Shown here one piece after another: positions 23,911-32,594 of a stretch of 43,231 nt of DNA. Within the stretch, counting starts at the first letter, position 1, and the number at the start of each line of letters is the position of its first letter. The stretch comes from Treponemataceae bacterium (GTDB lineage: Bacteria; Spirochaetota; Spirochaetia; Treponematales; Treponemataceae). A program made the position numbers and the translations under genes. Below the pieces are notes generated by a model, which was not told where the DNA came from, did no database searches, and saw only the letters and a list, made by a program, of their open reading frames with translations. The stretch is taken from assembly GCA_024402435.1 (NCBI GenBank), contig JAKSTU010000020.1, forward strand, positions 1 through 43,231, in the 5' to 3' direction.

Positions 23911-24928
23911 TAAAATCAGAACATCTGTATTCATCTTCTTTCTCTGTCTTATGCCGGTTCTCTTCTCCGGTTGTTCAAAAGAAGAAAACCCCATTGATGA
24001 TTTTTTCAAAGCTTTCGTGCAGAATCAGAATTGCGTGGAACTTTGCGCCCGCCTCAATGATTTTCGGCAAAGCCGTACCTGTCTTGTCTACAAGCTTCAG
24101 TTTCCGCAGCTTTACACAGAGCTTGAGAACATGGAAATTGCCGCCACGGAACAAAACATTCCAGAAATCTACAGATATTTTTCGCACATTTTCAACCTGC
24201 TCAATCAGCTCAATTCCCGAAGTGCAGACATGGGGTTCCTTTTCATAGTGATTATTTCCGTCTTCATTTTTACACTTTTTCTTTTCAGCACGATTCACGT
24301 CATTCAGCACAAAGGTAAGGAAATCATTTCCGGTGCAATGGCAGAAACAGAAAAAGAACGGAGCCGTGTTGCAAGAGATCTTCATGACACGATCATCCAG
24401 GATCTGAGGCTTCTTGAAATGGTCTGCGTTAAAAAGCCTGAACTTAAGGAGATTGCTCCTGAACTTGCAAAAATTCAGGACTCGATCCGTGGAATCTGTG
24501 CGGATCTTAATCCTCCGGGAATTGCTTTTGATGATTTTGACAGTGTGATTCTGGGACTCTGCACAAGTTTTGAGAAAAACAGCGGCATTCCATGTTATTG
24601 CCATCTTCAGGAACCGGAAATTTTCAACTTTCTTGATCCGAAAAAGCGGCTTAATCTTTACAGAATCATTCAGGAAGCATTGAACAATTCACGCATACAT
24701 TCAGAATGTTCTAAATGCAGCATTCTTGCACGAAAAAACGGCAGCGGAAGTGGATTCGTACTTTTCATCAACGATGACGGAAAAGGTTTTGACGTGAACA
24801 AAATCAGAATAAAGGAAAAAACAAATTTCGGGCTTTCAGGCATGAAGCAGCGTGCTTCTCTTCTGGGCGCGAAATTTTCAATAAAAAGCAGTTCCGATGA
24901 AGGAACTGAAATAAGGATAGAAGTATGA
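23903..24928 (+). CDS. Sensor histidine kinase with lipoprotein-type N-terminus
   Basis: 341 residues. Residues 1-25 form a signal with lipobox LFSGC. A short extracytoplasmic region to about 105 is followed by one membrane segment (GFLFIVIISVFIFTLFLF), then the HisKA_3 dimerisation helix with phospho-acceptor His in RVARDLHDTIIQDLRLLE, and a HATPase domain with N-box IIQEALNNSRIHS, G1 NDDGKGFD and G2 FGLSGMKQRA. The arrangement implies a kinase anchored both by lipid and by a transmembrane helix. GGAGG lies 5 nt before ATG 23903. The downstream membrane-protein gene overlaps as ATGA. Confidence 0.9.
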   Translation: MYSKIRTSVFIFFLCLMPVLFSGCSKEENPIDDFFKAFVQNQNCVELCARLNDFRQSRTCLVYKLQFPQLYTELENMEIAATEQNIPEIYRYFSHIFNLLNQLNSRSADMGFLFIVIISVFIFTLFLFSTIHVIQHKGKEIISGAMAETEKERSRVARDLHDTIIQDLRLLEMVCVKKPELKEIAPELAKIQDSIRGICADLNPPGIAFDDFDSVILGLCTSFEKNSGIPCYCHLQEPEIFNFLDPKKRLNLYRIIQEALNNSRIHSECSKCSILARKNGSGSGFVLFINDDGKGFDVNKIRIKEKTNFGLSGMKQRASLLGAKFSIKSSSDEGTEIRIEV

Positions 24929-25485
24929 CAAAGAAAATACTCGTCGGATTAGTCTGTACAGCAATGGAGTTCCTGACAATCGTGCTGAACGCCTTTGTCT
25001 TCAAGATTCCGCTTTACATGGACTGCATCTGGACTGTGGCGGCATCATTTTTCAGCCCTGTAAGCGGCATTATCTGCGGAACACTTTATCATCTGCCGGT
25101 AATTTTTCTGCTTGACCACAACATGCTCTCCCTTGTCTACATTCTCTGCTCTCTGAGCGTTGTCTTCTGTGTCCACATTTTTGTAAGTTACCGCAAAAAG
25201 ATGCCTTTTGTCCTTTCGCTTCTCATCCTGATCGTAAGCATGTCACTTCTCATCAGCATTGAAGGCGGAATAATCTACTCCATAAATTTTGATTACTTTG
25301 CATACATTGAAGAAAGTTCTGCAAACGACTTTATCTATTCGTTTTTTCTGAGGGGATTCGGATTCCTCATGTCCGGCATTCTTGGGCGGATTCCGATAAA
25401 TCTTCTGGACAAGACTATTGCCTGCTTATGCGGCTGGTTGATTTACAAGGGTTTCCGCCGTCTTCTTCACCAGCACCACATGTAG
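24925..25485 (+). CDS. Small polytopic membrane protein of the two-component operon
   Basis: 186 residues with about five or six hydrophobic segments. The phrase KIPLYMDCIWTVAASFFSPVSGIICGTLYHL resembles the first half of ECF-transporter S components and related ligand-binding membrane domains. It is translationally coupled to the kinase gene (ATGA). Inferred role: an accessory sensor, or a transporter sensed by or controlling the kinase. I cannot name the ligand. There is no EcfA/T partner in the window. Confidence 0.65.
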   Translation: MTKKILVGLVCTAMEFLTIVLNAFVFKIPLYMDCIWTVAASFFSPVSGIICGTLYHLPVIFLLDHNMLSLVYILCSLSVVFCVHIFVSYRKKMPFVLSLLILIVSMSLLISIEGGIIYSINFDYFAYIEESSANDFIYSFFLRGFGFLMSGILGRIPINLLDKTIACLCGWLIYKGFRRLLHQHHM

Positions 25486-25493
25486 TGTGCATA

Positions 25494-25523
25494 TTGAATT
25501 TTTCTGCTTTTTTGCGGTACTAT
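25494..25523 (+). promoter_or_regulatory. xpt promoter, leaderless
   Basis: -35 TTGAAT (25494-25499), 18-bp spacer, -10 TACTAT (25518-25523). The ATG starts 5 nt later, so the expected transcription start falls on or next to the start codon. No purine riboswitch can fit. Confidence 0.6.
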
Positions 25524-25528
25524 GCTTT

Positions 25529-26104
25529 ATGGAAAAATTAAAGCAGCGTATCCGCACAGAAGGCAAAGTTCTTTCTGCAGACATTCTTAAAGTCAACAGT
25601 TTTTTGAACCATCAGATTGATGTTGAACTGCTTGATTCCATGGGCGCTGAGTTTGCCCGCCGCTTCTCAAACGAAAAAATCACAAGAGTGCTTACCATTG
25701 AATCTTCAGGAATTGCCATTGCATATCCTGTTGCCCGCGAACTTAAAGTTCCTCTTGTTTTTGCAAAGAAAACAAAATCCAAAAACCTTGACGGCGCAGT
25801 CTACAGTGCTGTGGTTCATTCTTTTACCCGCGGTACTGACTACGATGTGGAAGTTTCAAAAGACTTCATAAAACCAGGCGACCGTGTGCTCATTATTGAC
25901 GATTTTCTTGCAAACGGTGCCGCACTTGAAGGACTTTCTTCCATTATATCTGCTGCCGGTGCCGTATGTGTGGGCGCAGGCATTGCAATCGAAAAAGGCA
26001 GCCAGCCGGGCGGAAAACTGCTCCGCGAAAAAGGCATGCGCATTGAATCCCTTGCAATTGTAGATTCAATGTCCCCGGAAGAAGGCGTTACTTTCAGGAA
26101 CTGA
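25529..26104 (+). CDS. xpt: Xanthine phosphoribosyltransferase
   Basis: 191 residues. The opening MEKLKQRIRTEGKVLSADIL, the SFLNHQID segment, PRPP-binding VLIIDDFLANGAALEGL near residue 128 and the C-terminal GMRIESLAIVDSM match Xpt. It converts xanthine plus PRPP to XMP in purine salvage. It has no Shine-Dalgarno. The Bmp-type nucleoside transporter follows directly, supporting a salvage role. Confidence 0.94.
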   Translation: MEKLKQRIRTEGKVLSADILKVNSFLNHQIDVELLDSMGAEFARRFSNEKITRVLTIESSGIAIAYPVARELKVPLVFAKKTKSKNLDGAVYSAVVHSFTRGTDYDVEVSKDFIKPGDRVLIIDDFLANGAALEGLSSIISAAGAVCVGAGIAIEKGSQPGGKLLREKGMRIESLAIVDSMSPEEGVTFRN

Positions 26105-26153
26105 CTCTCCGGAAACGGGGATCTGAATACAATTTTTTTCATTACTGAGGAGT

Positions 26154-27251
26154 ATGAAAATGAAAAAGACTATTGCAATCGTAATGGCTCTGGCTGTTCT
26201 TGCATGTGTGTTTGCAGGCGGAAAAAAAGAAGCTGCTGCAGACAATGGAAAACTGACAAAAGAAACAATGAAAGTCGGTTTTGTTTACATCGGTGTCAAA
26301 AATGACGGCGGCTATTCAGAAGCACACGAACGCGGACGCCAGGCTGTAGAAGCCATGGGCATCAAAACAGCTGTTGTTGAATCAATCAGCGACCAGGACA
26401 CAGCAGCTTGCGAAAAAGCAATCCACGATCTGATTGACCAGGGCTGTAACGTAATTTACACAAACAGCTACGGATTCCTTGAAGCAACAATGAACATGGC
26501 CAAAGAATTCCCCAAAGTTTACTTCGGACACTGCTCAAGTGACGCTTCTTACACAAACCTCTGTTCATACTTCGGTAAAATGTATCAGGCACGCTACCTT
26601 GCAGGTATTGTTGCCGGTAAAAACACAAAGAACGGAAAAATCGGTTATGTAGCAGCATTCGCAATTCCCGAATGTATCCGCATGATCAACGCTTTCACAC
26701 TGGGTGTTCAGTCTGTAAACCCCGATGCTACAGTTGAAGTTGTTTGGACAAACACATGGTATGATCCCGCAATCGAAAAACAGGGCGCTCTGGAACTGCT
26801 GAACCGCGGTTGTGACGTTATTGAACAGCACCAGGACACAACAGCTCCTCAGGTTGCAGCACAGGAAAAAGGCGCTCTCTGCCTTGGTTACAATGTTCCT
26901 ACACCCAACGCTGCTCCCAAAGCTTACCTGACAGCTCCTATCTTTGACTGGCCTGTATTCTACACATCAAACGTTCAGGCAATTCTCGACGGAACATGGG
27001 AAGGAAAAGCATACTGGCTGCCCATGTCTACAGGAATCGTAAAACTTGATGAACTTACAGCAAACTGCGCTCCCGGAACAGCAGAAGCAGTTGCTCCCGT
27101 TCAGGCAAAAATGATGGCCGGCGAATTCGATCCTTTCGTTGGTCCTCTCTATGATCAGAACGGAAAAGAAGTTGTTGCAGCAGGCGTTCAGATGTCAGAT
27201 TCAGAAATCTGGAACATGACCTGGCTTGTTAAAGGTGTTATTACAAAATAA
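26154..27251 (+). CDS. Bmp/PnrA-type substrate-binding lipoprotein
   Basis: 365 residues. The signal has a relaxed lipobox VLAC near residue 18, followed by a charged GGKKEA linker. The mature part MKVGFVYIGVKNDGGYSEAHERG, YFGKMYQARYLAGIVAG and GKIGYVAAF is the Bmp (basic membrane protein) family, related to the T. pallidum purine-nucleoside receptor PnrA/TmpC. It is predicted to capture purine nucleosides outside the inner membrane. GAGGAGT lies just before ATG 26154; a second ATG two codons on is also usable. A terminator-like hairpin separates it from the ATPase gene. Confidence 0.9.
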   Translation: MKMKKTIAIVMALAVLACVFAGGKKEAAADNGKLTKETMKVGFVYIGVKNDGGYSEAHERGRQAVEAMGIKTAVVESISDQDTAACEKAIHDLIDQGCNVIYTNSYGFLEATMNMAKEFPKVYFGHCSSDASYTNLCSYFGKMYQARYLAGIVAGKNTKNGKIGYVAAFAIPECIRMINAFTLGVQSVNPDATVEVVWTNTWYDPAIEKQGALELLNRGCDVIEQHQDTTAPQVAAQEKGALCLGYNVPTPNAAPKAYLTAPIFDWPVFYTSNVQAILDGTWEGKAYWLPMSTGIVKLDELTANCAPGTAEAVAPVQAKMMAGEFDPFVGPLYDQNGKEVVAAGVQMSDSEIWNMTWLVKGVITK

Positions 27252-27276
27252 TCACCGGTAACCGCAAACGTTGAAA

Positions 27277-27325
27277 GGCTGTCCGAAGTCTGAACTGGTT
27301 TCAGTATTTTCGGGCAGCCCTTTTT
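27277..27325 (+). terminator. Intra-operon terminator/attenuator after the binding-protein gene
   Basis: An 11-bp stem GGCTGTCCGAA / TTCGGGCAGCC with an inner hairpin CTGAA / TTCAG, then CTTTTT. Partial termination here would give more binding protein than transporter. The next ATG is 11 nt on. Confidence 0.85.
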
Positions 27326-27335
27326 GGATTAATAC

Positions 27336-28850
27336 ATGTCTTACATATCCCTTCAGAACATTTCAAAAACTTTCGGAGAAGTAAAAGCCAACAACAATGT
27401 CTGCCTTGATGTTGAAAAAGGTGAGATTCTGGCACTTCTCGGTGAAAACGGATCCGGCAAAACCACACTTGTAAACATGCTTGCCGGCCTTTATGCTCCC
27501 GATTCAGGAACCATTTTTATTGACGGAAAAGAATGTTCTTTTTCACGGCCCGCAGATGCAATTGCTGCCGGCATCGGAATGGTGCACCAGCATTTTCTGC
27601 TTGTAGACGTCATGACCGCACTGGAAAACATTTCCATGGGCGAAAAAACAAAAGGGCTGTTTCTTCAGAAGAAAAAAAACAGATCTAAACTTAAAGAACT
27701 TGAAGAAGTTTATGGTCTTAAAATAAATCCCGATAAAAAAGTTTACGAAATGTCCGTAAGCGAAAAACAGACTGTCGAAATTCTCAAACTGCTTTACCGC
27801 AATGCGAATATTCTGATTCTTGATGAACCTTCCGCTGTTCTTACGCCACAGGAAACAGAAGCGCTTTTTGATGTTCTGCGCCTGATGAAAAAGAAAGGCT
27901 GCACAATCATCATAATTACGCACAAACTGCAGGAAGTTATGGACATAAGCGACCGTGTTGCGGTTCTGCGCAAAGGCGAAAATGTGGGAACCGTAATCAC
28001 GAAGGAGACCAATCCCAACGAACTTACGGCACTTATGGTAGGACGCCAGATTTCGCTGCAGATTGACCGGCCGGAGCCCAAACTTTCTGCAGAACCGCTT
28101 CTCCGCATGAAGAATGTTACGCTCACTTTTGAGGAAGAACAGCGTAATCTGCTTGATGACATGACTTTTGACCTTTACGGCGGCGAAATTCTTGGCATTG
28201 CAGGAATTGCAGGCAGCGGTCAGAAGGAAATCTGCGAATCCATTGCAGGCCTTATGCGCCCCCAGAAGGGTTCCATTGAATTCATGGGTGACGAACTGAT
28301 CGGCCTTACGCCTCTTGCAATCAAGAAAAAAGGTGTGCGCATGAGCTTTGTCCCTGAGGACAGGCTTGGAATGGGTCTTGTGGCCGGAATGAACATCATT
28401 GACAACATAATGCTCAAAACTTATGACGAATCAAAGGGAATTTTTCTTGACCGTGAAGCAGGAAAGGCACGTGCCGAAACAATCGTGGGAGAATACGACA
28501 TTTCTACACCGTCGGTAAAACACGTTGTAAAGAAACTTTCCGGCGGAAACATCCAGAAAGTTCTTCTTGGCCGCGAAATCGGAATGCAGCCGAAAGTTCT
28601 GGTTACCGCATACCCGGTGCGCGGGCTTGACATCGGTGCAAGCTACACGGTTTACGACATGCTGAACCAGCAGAAGAAAAAAGGTGTCGGCGTAATGTAC
28701 ATCGGTGAGGACCTTGACGTACTCATGGCTTTGTCCGACAGACTCATGGTAATCCATGACGGAAAAGTGATGGGAATTGTGGACCCGAAAACTACAAGCA
28801 AAGAAAAAATCGGTCTCATGATGATCGGAGAAACAGGAGAAGCAGAATGA
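27336..28850 (+). CDS. Nucleoside ABC transporter ATPase (two ABC domains)
   Basis: 504 residues with two ABC cassettes, as in YufO/RbsA-type importers. Cassette 1: Walker A GENGSGKTTL, degenerate signature MSVSEKQTVEI, Walker B ILILDEPSAVL, switch ITHKLQEV. Cassette 2: Walker A-like GIAGSGQKEI, signature LSGGNIQKVLL, and the Walker B region KVLVTAYPVRGLDIG. Energises purine-nucleoside uptake with the two permeases downstream. GGATT precedes the ATG; the stop overlaps the permease start (ATGA). Confidence 0.92.
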   Translation: MSYISLQNISKTFGEVKANNNVCLDVEKGEILALLGENGSGKTTLVNMLAGLYAPDSGTIFIDGKECSFSRPADAIAAGIGMVHQHFLLVDVMTALENISMGEKTKGLFLQKKKNRSKLKELEEVYGLKINPDKKVYEMSVSEKQTVEILKLLYRNANILILDEPSAVLTPQETEALFDVLRLMKKKGCTIIIITHKLQEVMDISDRVAVLRKGENVGTVITKETNPNELTALMVGRQISLQIDRPEPKLSAEPLLRMKNVTLTFEEEQRNLLDDMTFDLYGGEILGIAGIAGSGQKEICESIAGLMRPQKGSIEFMGDELIGLTPLAIKKKGVRMSFVPEDRLGMGLVAGMNIIDNIMLKTYDESKGIFLDREAGKARAETIVGEYDISTPSVKHVVKKLSGGNIQKVLLGREIGMQPKVLVTAYPVRGLDIGASYTVYDMLNQQKKKGVGVMYIGEDLDVLMALSDRLMVIHDGKVMGIVDPKTTSKEKIGLMMIGETGEAE

Positions 28851-29926
28851 TTCACATAGTTGCGAAAAACGAGCCTTCCAAGTTCAAAGAGAACATGCTG
28901 CGTCTTTCTGCAGTTGGTCTTTCTCTTGTAGCTTCAGGAATCGTAATTGCCTGCATGGGACACAATCCTTTTGTGGTTTTCTGGAACATCATTACCGGTT
29001 CAATCGGAAAAGAATATTATTTTCAGCAGACTGTGCACAAAGCAATTCCTCTGGCAATGCTTTCTTTGGGAATTGCAATGTCTTTCCGCATGAAGTTCTG
29101 GAACATCGGTGCTGACGGACAGTTCTACATGGGTGCTTTCGGTGCCGCATTCATCGCCTTCAAATGCCCGAATCTTCCCATGGGTGTAATGCTTCCGCTC
29201 ATGTTCATTGCTTCTGTAATCTGCGGCGGAATCTGGGCCACAGTTGCTTCGCTTCTCAAGAACAAAATCGGTGCAAGCGAAACACTTGTTACGCTGATGC
29301 TCAACTACATTGCCACAAAATGGATTACATATCTTCAGTTCGGTCCGTGGAAACGCCCCGACGGTTTTCCGCGCATGCCACGATTCCCTGATGCGGCAAT
29401 TCTTCCCAAACTGGGCGGAATCCATATCGGCTGGATAATCACATTGATCTGCATGCTGCTGCTTTATGTGCTTTTCCGCCGCACGAAGCTGGGCTACGAA
29501 ATCGACGTTATAGGAGAAAGCAGCACTACAGCCCGTTATGCGGGAATAAACGTGCAGAAAGTTACTTTCATCGCAGTGTTCCTTTCAGGTGCACTTTGCG
29601 GCGTTGCAGGAATGATGCAGGCTTCTGCAATGGAAAAATCCCTTACCTACTCTTTGTCCGGCGGCATGGGATTTACAGCGGTAATCACCACATATCTCGG
29701 TCAGCTTAACCCTATTCTGATCACCGTAGTTTCTTTCCTCTTTTCAATGCTGATTCAGGGCGGTTCGGGACTTCAGGCTTCAATGGGCATTCCGTCAACA
29801 ATGACACAGGTTATTCAGGGAATAATCATTTTCTTTGTTCTGGGAAGCGAGTTCTTCCTTAAGTACAAGTTCGTACGCACTGCAAAATCTGAAACTGCAA
29901 AATCCCCCAAAGGAGCTGAAAAATGA
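28847..29926 (+). CDS. Nucleoside ABC transporter permease 1
   Basis: 359 residues, about eight to ten membrane segments, of the BPD_transp_2 family (YufP-like). Conserved stretches include FRMKFWNIGADGQFYMGAFG, NKIGASETLVTLMLNYIA and GINVQKVTF followed by SGALCGVAGMMQ. It is coupled by ATGA overlaps both to the ATPase gene before it and to the second permease gene after it. Confidence 0.92.
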   Translation: MIHIVAKNEPSKFKENMLRLSAVGLSLVASGIVIACMGHNPFVVFWNIITGSIGKEYYFQQTVHKAIPLAMLSLGIAMSFRMKFWNIGADGQFYMGAFGAAFIAFKCPNLPMGVMLPLMFIASVICGGIWATVASLLKNKIGASETLVTLMLNYIATKWITYLQFGPWKRPDGFPRMPRFPDAAILPKLGGIHIGWIITLICMLLLYVLFRRTKLGYEIDVIGESSTTARYAGINVQKVTFIAVFLSGALCGVAGMMQASAMEKSLTYSLSGGMGFTAVITTYLGQLNPILITVVSFLFSMLIQGGSGLQASMGIPSTMTQVIQGIIIFFVLGSEFFLKYKFVRTAKSETAKSPKGAEK

Positions 29927-30885
29927 TTTTTGAATCACTTTCACTTTTCCTGCAGACTTCTGTCCAGATGGGAACACATATTCTTCTTGCAATTCTCGGC
30001 GGTATTCTTTGTGAAAAAGTCGGAAATTCAAACCTTGGTATTGAAGGAATGATGCTTGTAGGTGCCGCAGCAGGATTTGCAACGGCAATTACCACAGACA
30101 GCGCAGTTCTTGCAATACTTGTTGCAGGACTTGCCGGTATGGCTGCAAGTGCAATTTATGCTTTCATAGCCATCACGCTCAAAGGAAACCAGACTGTTAC
30201 CGGTATTGTGCTTACCACTTTCGGCACCGGTGTTGCGGGACTTTTCAACGAGTTTCTGTCAGGAAAAGCCCTTTCTGACAATGTGCGCAGTTTTTTTGCA
30301 CCGAAAGCAATTCCCCTTCTGAGCAAGATTCCCGTAATAGGGCCCATGCTTTTTGATCAGAGCATTTACGTTTATCTTTCTTTGATCTGTGCAATACTGA
30401 TTTATGTCTACATGAACAAAACCCGTGCCGGTCTTGCAATGCGTGCCATCGGCGAAAACCCGGCGGCAGCAGATGCATCAGGACTTCCTGTAACGGCAAT
30501 CAAATACGCAAACGTTCTTTCAGGCGGTTTTCTCTGCGGACTGGGCGGTGCTTATCTCTCACTGGTTTTTGTTCCAAGCTGGCAGGACAACATTACCGCG
30601 GGAGCCGGATGGATTGCGGTAGCATTCATCATTTTCTGCACATGGAATCCGCTCAAGGCCATTGTTGCTTCATATCTTTTCGGTGTGCTTCAGGGATTGG
30701 GCTTCAAATTCCAGGGCGCTTCTTTCCCCTTCTTGGGGCTTCAGATTACGCTGAACTCAATCATTCTTGACATGCTGCCTTACATTGCAACAATCATCGT
30801 GCTTGTATTCATAAGTCTGCAGAAGAAAAAAGAGTATCAGGCACCTGCCGCACTGGGCAGCGCATACTTTCGCGAGGAACGGTAA
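29923..30885 (+). CDS. Nucleoside ABC transporter permease 2
   Basis: 320 residues, about eight to ten membrane segments, of the BPD_transp_2 family (YufQ-like). GNSNLGIEGMM-type sequence near the N-terminus (VGNSNLGIEGMMLVGAAAG), then KGNQTVTGIVLTTFGTG, RAIGENPAAADASG and SGGFLCGLGGAYLS. Completes the heterodimeric channel of the Bmp-type importer. Starts within the ATGA overlap of permease 1. Confidence 0.92.
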   Translation: MIFESLSLFLQTSVQMGTHILLAILGGILCEKVGNSNLGIEGMMLVGAAAGFATAITTDSAVLAILVAGLAGMAASAIYAFIAITLKGNQTVTGIVLTTFGTGVAGLFNEFLSGKALSDNVRSFFAPKAIPLLSKIPVIGPMLFDQSIYVYLSLICAILIYVYMNKTRAGLAMRAIGENPAAADASGLPVTAIKYANVLSGGFLCGLGGAYLSLVFVPSWQDNITAGAGWIAVAFIIFCTWNPLKAIVASYLFGVLQGLGFKFQGASFPFLGLQITLNSIILDMLPYIATIIVLVFISLQKKKEYQAPAALGSAYFREER

Positions 30886-30891
30886 TCTTTT

Positions 30892-31251
30892 ATGGCAATA
30901 CAGATTTTCGGCAGCAGCAAAAGTTTTGACACAAAAAAAGCGGAACGCTGGTTCAGTGAGCGGCGCATAGCAGTCCAGAAAATCGACCTTAAAGACAAGG
31001 GCATTGCGCGGGCTGAGCTTGAAAGCGTTGTTTCCGCCACGGCAAAGCGCCTGGGCAGCCGCACTGATGCCATTGATTCTCTTGCGGACAAAAAACACAA
31101 GGATTACGCTTCTTTTGCATACCTTGATGATGAAGACAAATTCGACAAACTGCTGGACAATCCCATGCTTCTGGTGCAGCCACTCGTACGTAACGGAAAG
31201 ACTGACGCTACAGCAGGATTCTGTCCGGAAATCTGGCAGAACTGGCAATGA
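30892..31251 (+). CDS. ArsC/Spx-family thioredoxin-fold protein lacking the active-site Cys
   Basis: 119 residues. The fold is recognisable from IQIFGSSKSFDTKKAERWFSER at the start, IDLKDKGIARAEL in the middle and NPMLLVQPLVRNGKTDATAGF at the end, as in YffB/ArsC-like proteins. Where relatives have Cys before the DT motif (NCDT or CxxC), this protein reads KSFDT, and the only Cys is near the C-terminus. Thiol chemistry at the usual site is therefore unlikely. It is 6 nt after the permease gene, so it may be the last gene of that operon. The function is unknown. Confidence 0.78.
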   Translation: MAIQIFGSSKSFDTKKAERWFSERRIAVQKIDLKDKGIARAELESVVSATAKRLGSRTDAIDSLADKKHKDYASFAYLDDEDKFDKLLDNPMLLVQPLVRNGKTDATAGFCPEIWQNWQ

Positions 31252-31268
31252 TTTAAGACTTTTTCAAT

Positions 31269-31298
31269 TTGACACTTTTACACTGACTGCACTACATT
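31269..31298 (+). promoter_or_regulatory. htrA promoter
   Basis: TTGACA (31269-31274), 18-bp spacer, TACATT (31293-31298). The expected start is at or just before the GAGAGG ribosome-binding site. Confidence 0.6.
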
Positions 31299-31316
31299 AG
31301 TTGAGAGGCTGTTGTA

Positions 31317-32594
31317 ATGAGACTTTATTCAAAACATCATCTGGTTGCAGTCGGTGCAATCTGTTCACTTCTTACTGCTCTTCTGATCGGCGGAATTGTT
31401 CTGTTCAGTTTTTCAAAGCAGACAAAAATTGACAATGCACAGATTGCGGAACTTGTAAAAGAATACGCCCACTCTGAAACATTGGTTTCGGGAGCAGACA
31501 ATTCAGTTGTCGCACTTCCGGTGATTCAGGCAGATTCCGGTGCTGCGGCAAACGGAAACCAGTTCAACGCGGCAATTTCCGGCCAATACACTCAGGACGA
31601 AATCCAGAACATATCAGTTTATGAAAAATACAATAATTCCGTAGTCAACATTACAACGGAAGTCATGGCATACAACTGGTTTTTCCAGGCTGTTCCCCAG
31701 GACGGCGGTACAGGTTCAGGCTCGATAATTACCTCGGACGGTTACATTGTTACAAATGTCCACGTAATCGAAGGTGCATACAAAATCTACGTTTCTCTTT
31801 CAGACGGCTCCCAGTATGAAGGACGTGTTATCGGAACGGATTCCGCTTCTGACATTGCGGTAATCAAATTCGATCCGCCGGCCGGCCTCAATCTTACACC
31901 GATTCCTTTCGGCGATTCATCGGATCTGAAAGTTGGACAGAAAGTTCTTGCAATCGGAAACCCCTTCGGTTTTGAACGCACGCTTACTTCGGGAATCATT
32001 TCCGGACTGGGACGCCCTATCCAGAATTCGGACAGCGTAATCATCCGGGGAATGATTCAGACTGACACGGCAATCAATCCCGGCAATTCAGGCGGACCTT
32101 TGCTTGACACACAGGGCCACATGATCGGCATCAACACAATGATTTATTCCACATCAGGCAGTTCCGCCGGCGTAGGTTTTGCAGTGCCCATCAACATGGC
32201 AAAACGCGTTGTTGCAGACTTGATTCAGTACGGCTCAGTAAAGCGCGGAACAATCAGCGGAAGCTTTGTGGAACTGACTGACAACATTGCTTCTTACGGG
32301 CGGATGAGCGTCCGGCAGGGACTTCTGGTCAGCACGCTGGACAAAAACAGCCATGCTTTGGAAGCAGGTCTTCAGGCCGGAACCGAAGCCGTGCAGTACG
32401 GCAGTTACCGAAATTACACGGTGATTTATCTTGGCGGCGACGTTATTACAGCAGTTGACGGAGTTGGAATCACATCTTTTGCTGATTTCAATTCACTTCT
32501 TGAAAGCAAAAATCCGGGCGACACCGTAACACTTACTGTCCAACGCGGCAAAGAAGTGCTTACAATGCCCGTAATCTTGGACGAAAAAAAATGA
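31317..32594 (+). CDS. HtrA/DegP-type serine protease with one PDZ domain
   Basis: 425 residues. An N-terminal membrane anchor (LVAVGAICSLLTALLIGGIV, residues about 9-33) suggests a periplasm-facing enzyme. The trypsin-like domain has catalytic His in VTNVHVIEG, Asp in SDIAVIKFD and Ser in NPGNSGGPLLD. One PDZ domain spans about residues 320-420, with LGGDVITAVDGVGI. Quality control of misfolded envelope proteins is the family role. The stop codon overlaps the uvrB start as ATGA. Confidence 0.93.
   Translation: MRLYSKHHLVAVGAICSLLTALLIGGIVLFSFSKQTKIDNAQIAELVKEYAHSETLVSGADNSVVALPVIQADSGAAANGNQFNAAISGQYTQDEIQNISVYEKYNNSVVNITTEVMAYNWFFQAVPQDGGTGSGSIITSDGYIVTNVHVIEGAYKIYVSLSDGSQYEGRVIGTDSASDIAVIKFDPPAGLNLTPIPFGDSSDLKVGQKVLAIGNPFGFERTLTSGIISGLGRPIQNSDSVIIRGMIQTDTAINPGNSGGPLLDTQGHMIGINTMIYSTSGSSAGVGFAVPINMAKRVVADLIQYGSVKRGTISGSFVELTDNIASYGRMSVRQGLLVSTLDKNSHALEAGLQAGTEAVQYGSYRNYTVIYLGGDVITAVDGVGITSFADFNSLLESKNPGDTVTLTVQRGKEVLTMPVILDEKK

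Noticed and set aside
25486..25528. Purine riboswitch upstream of xpt
   Set aside because: Only a promoter fits, with a start at or near the ATG; no aptamer core is present.
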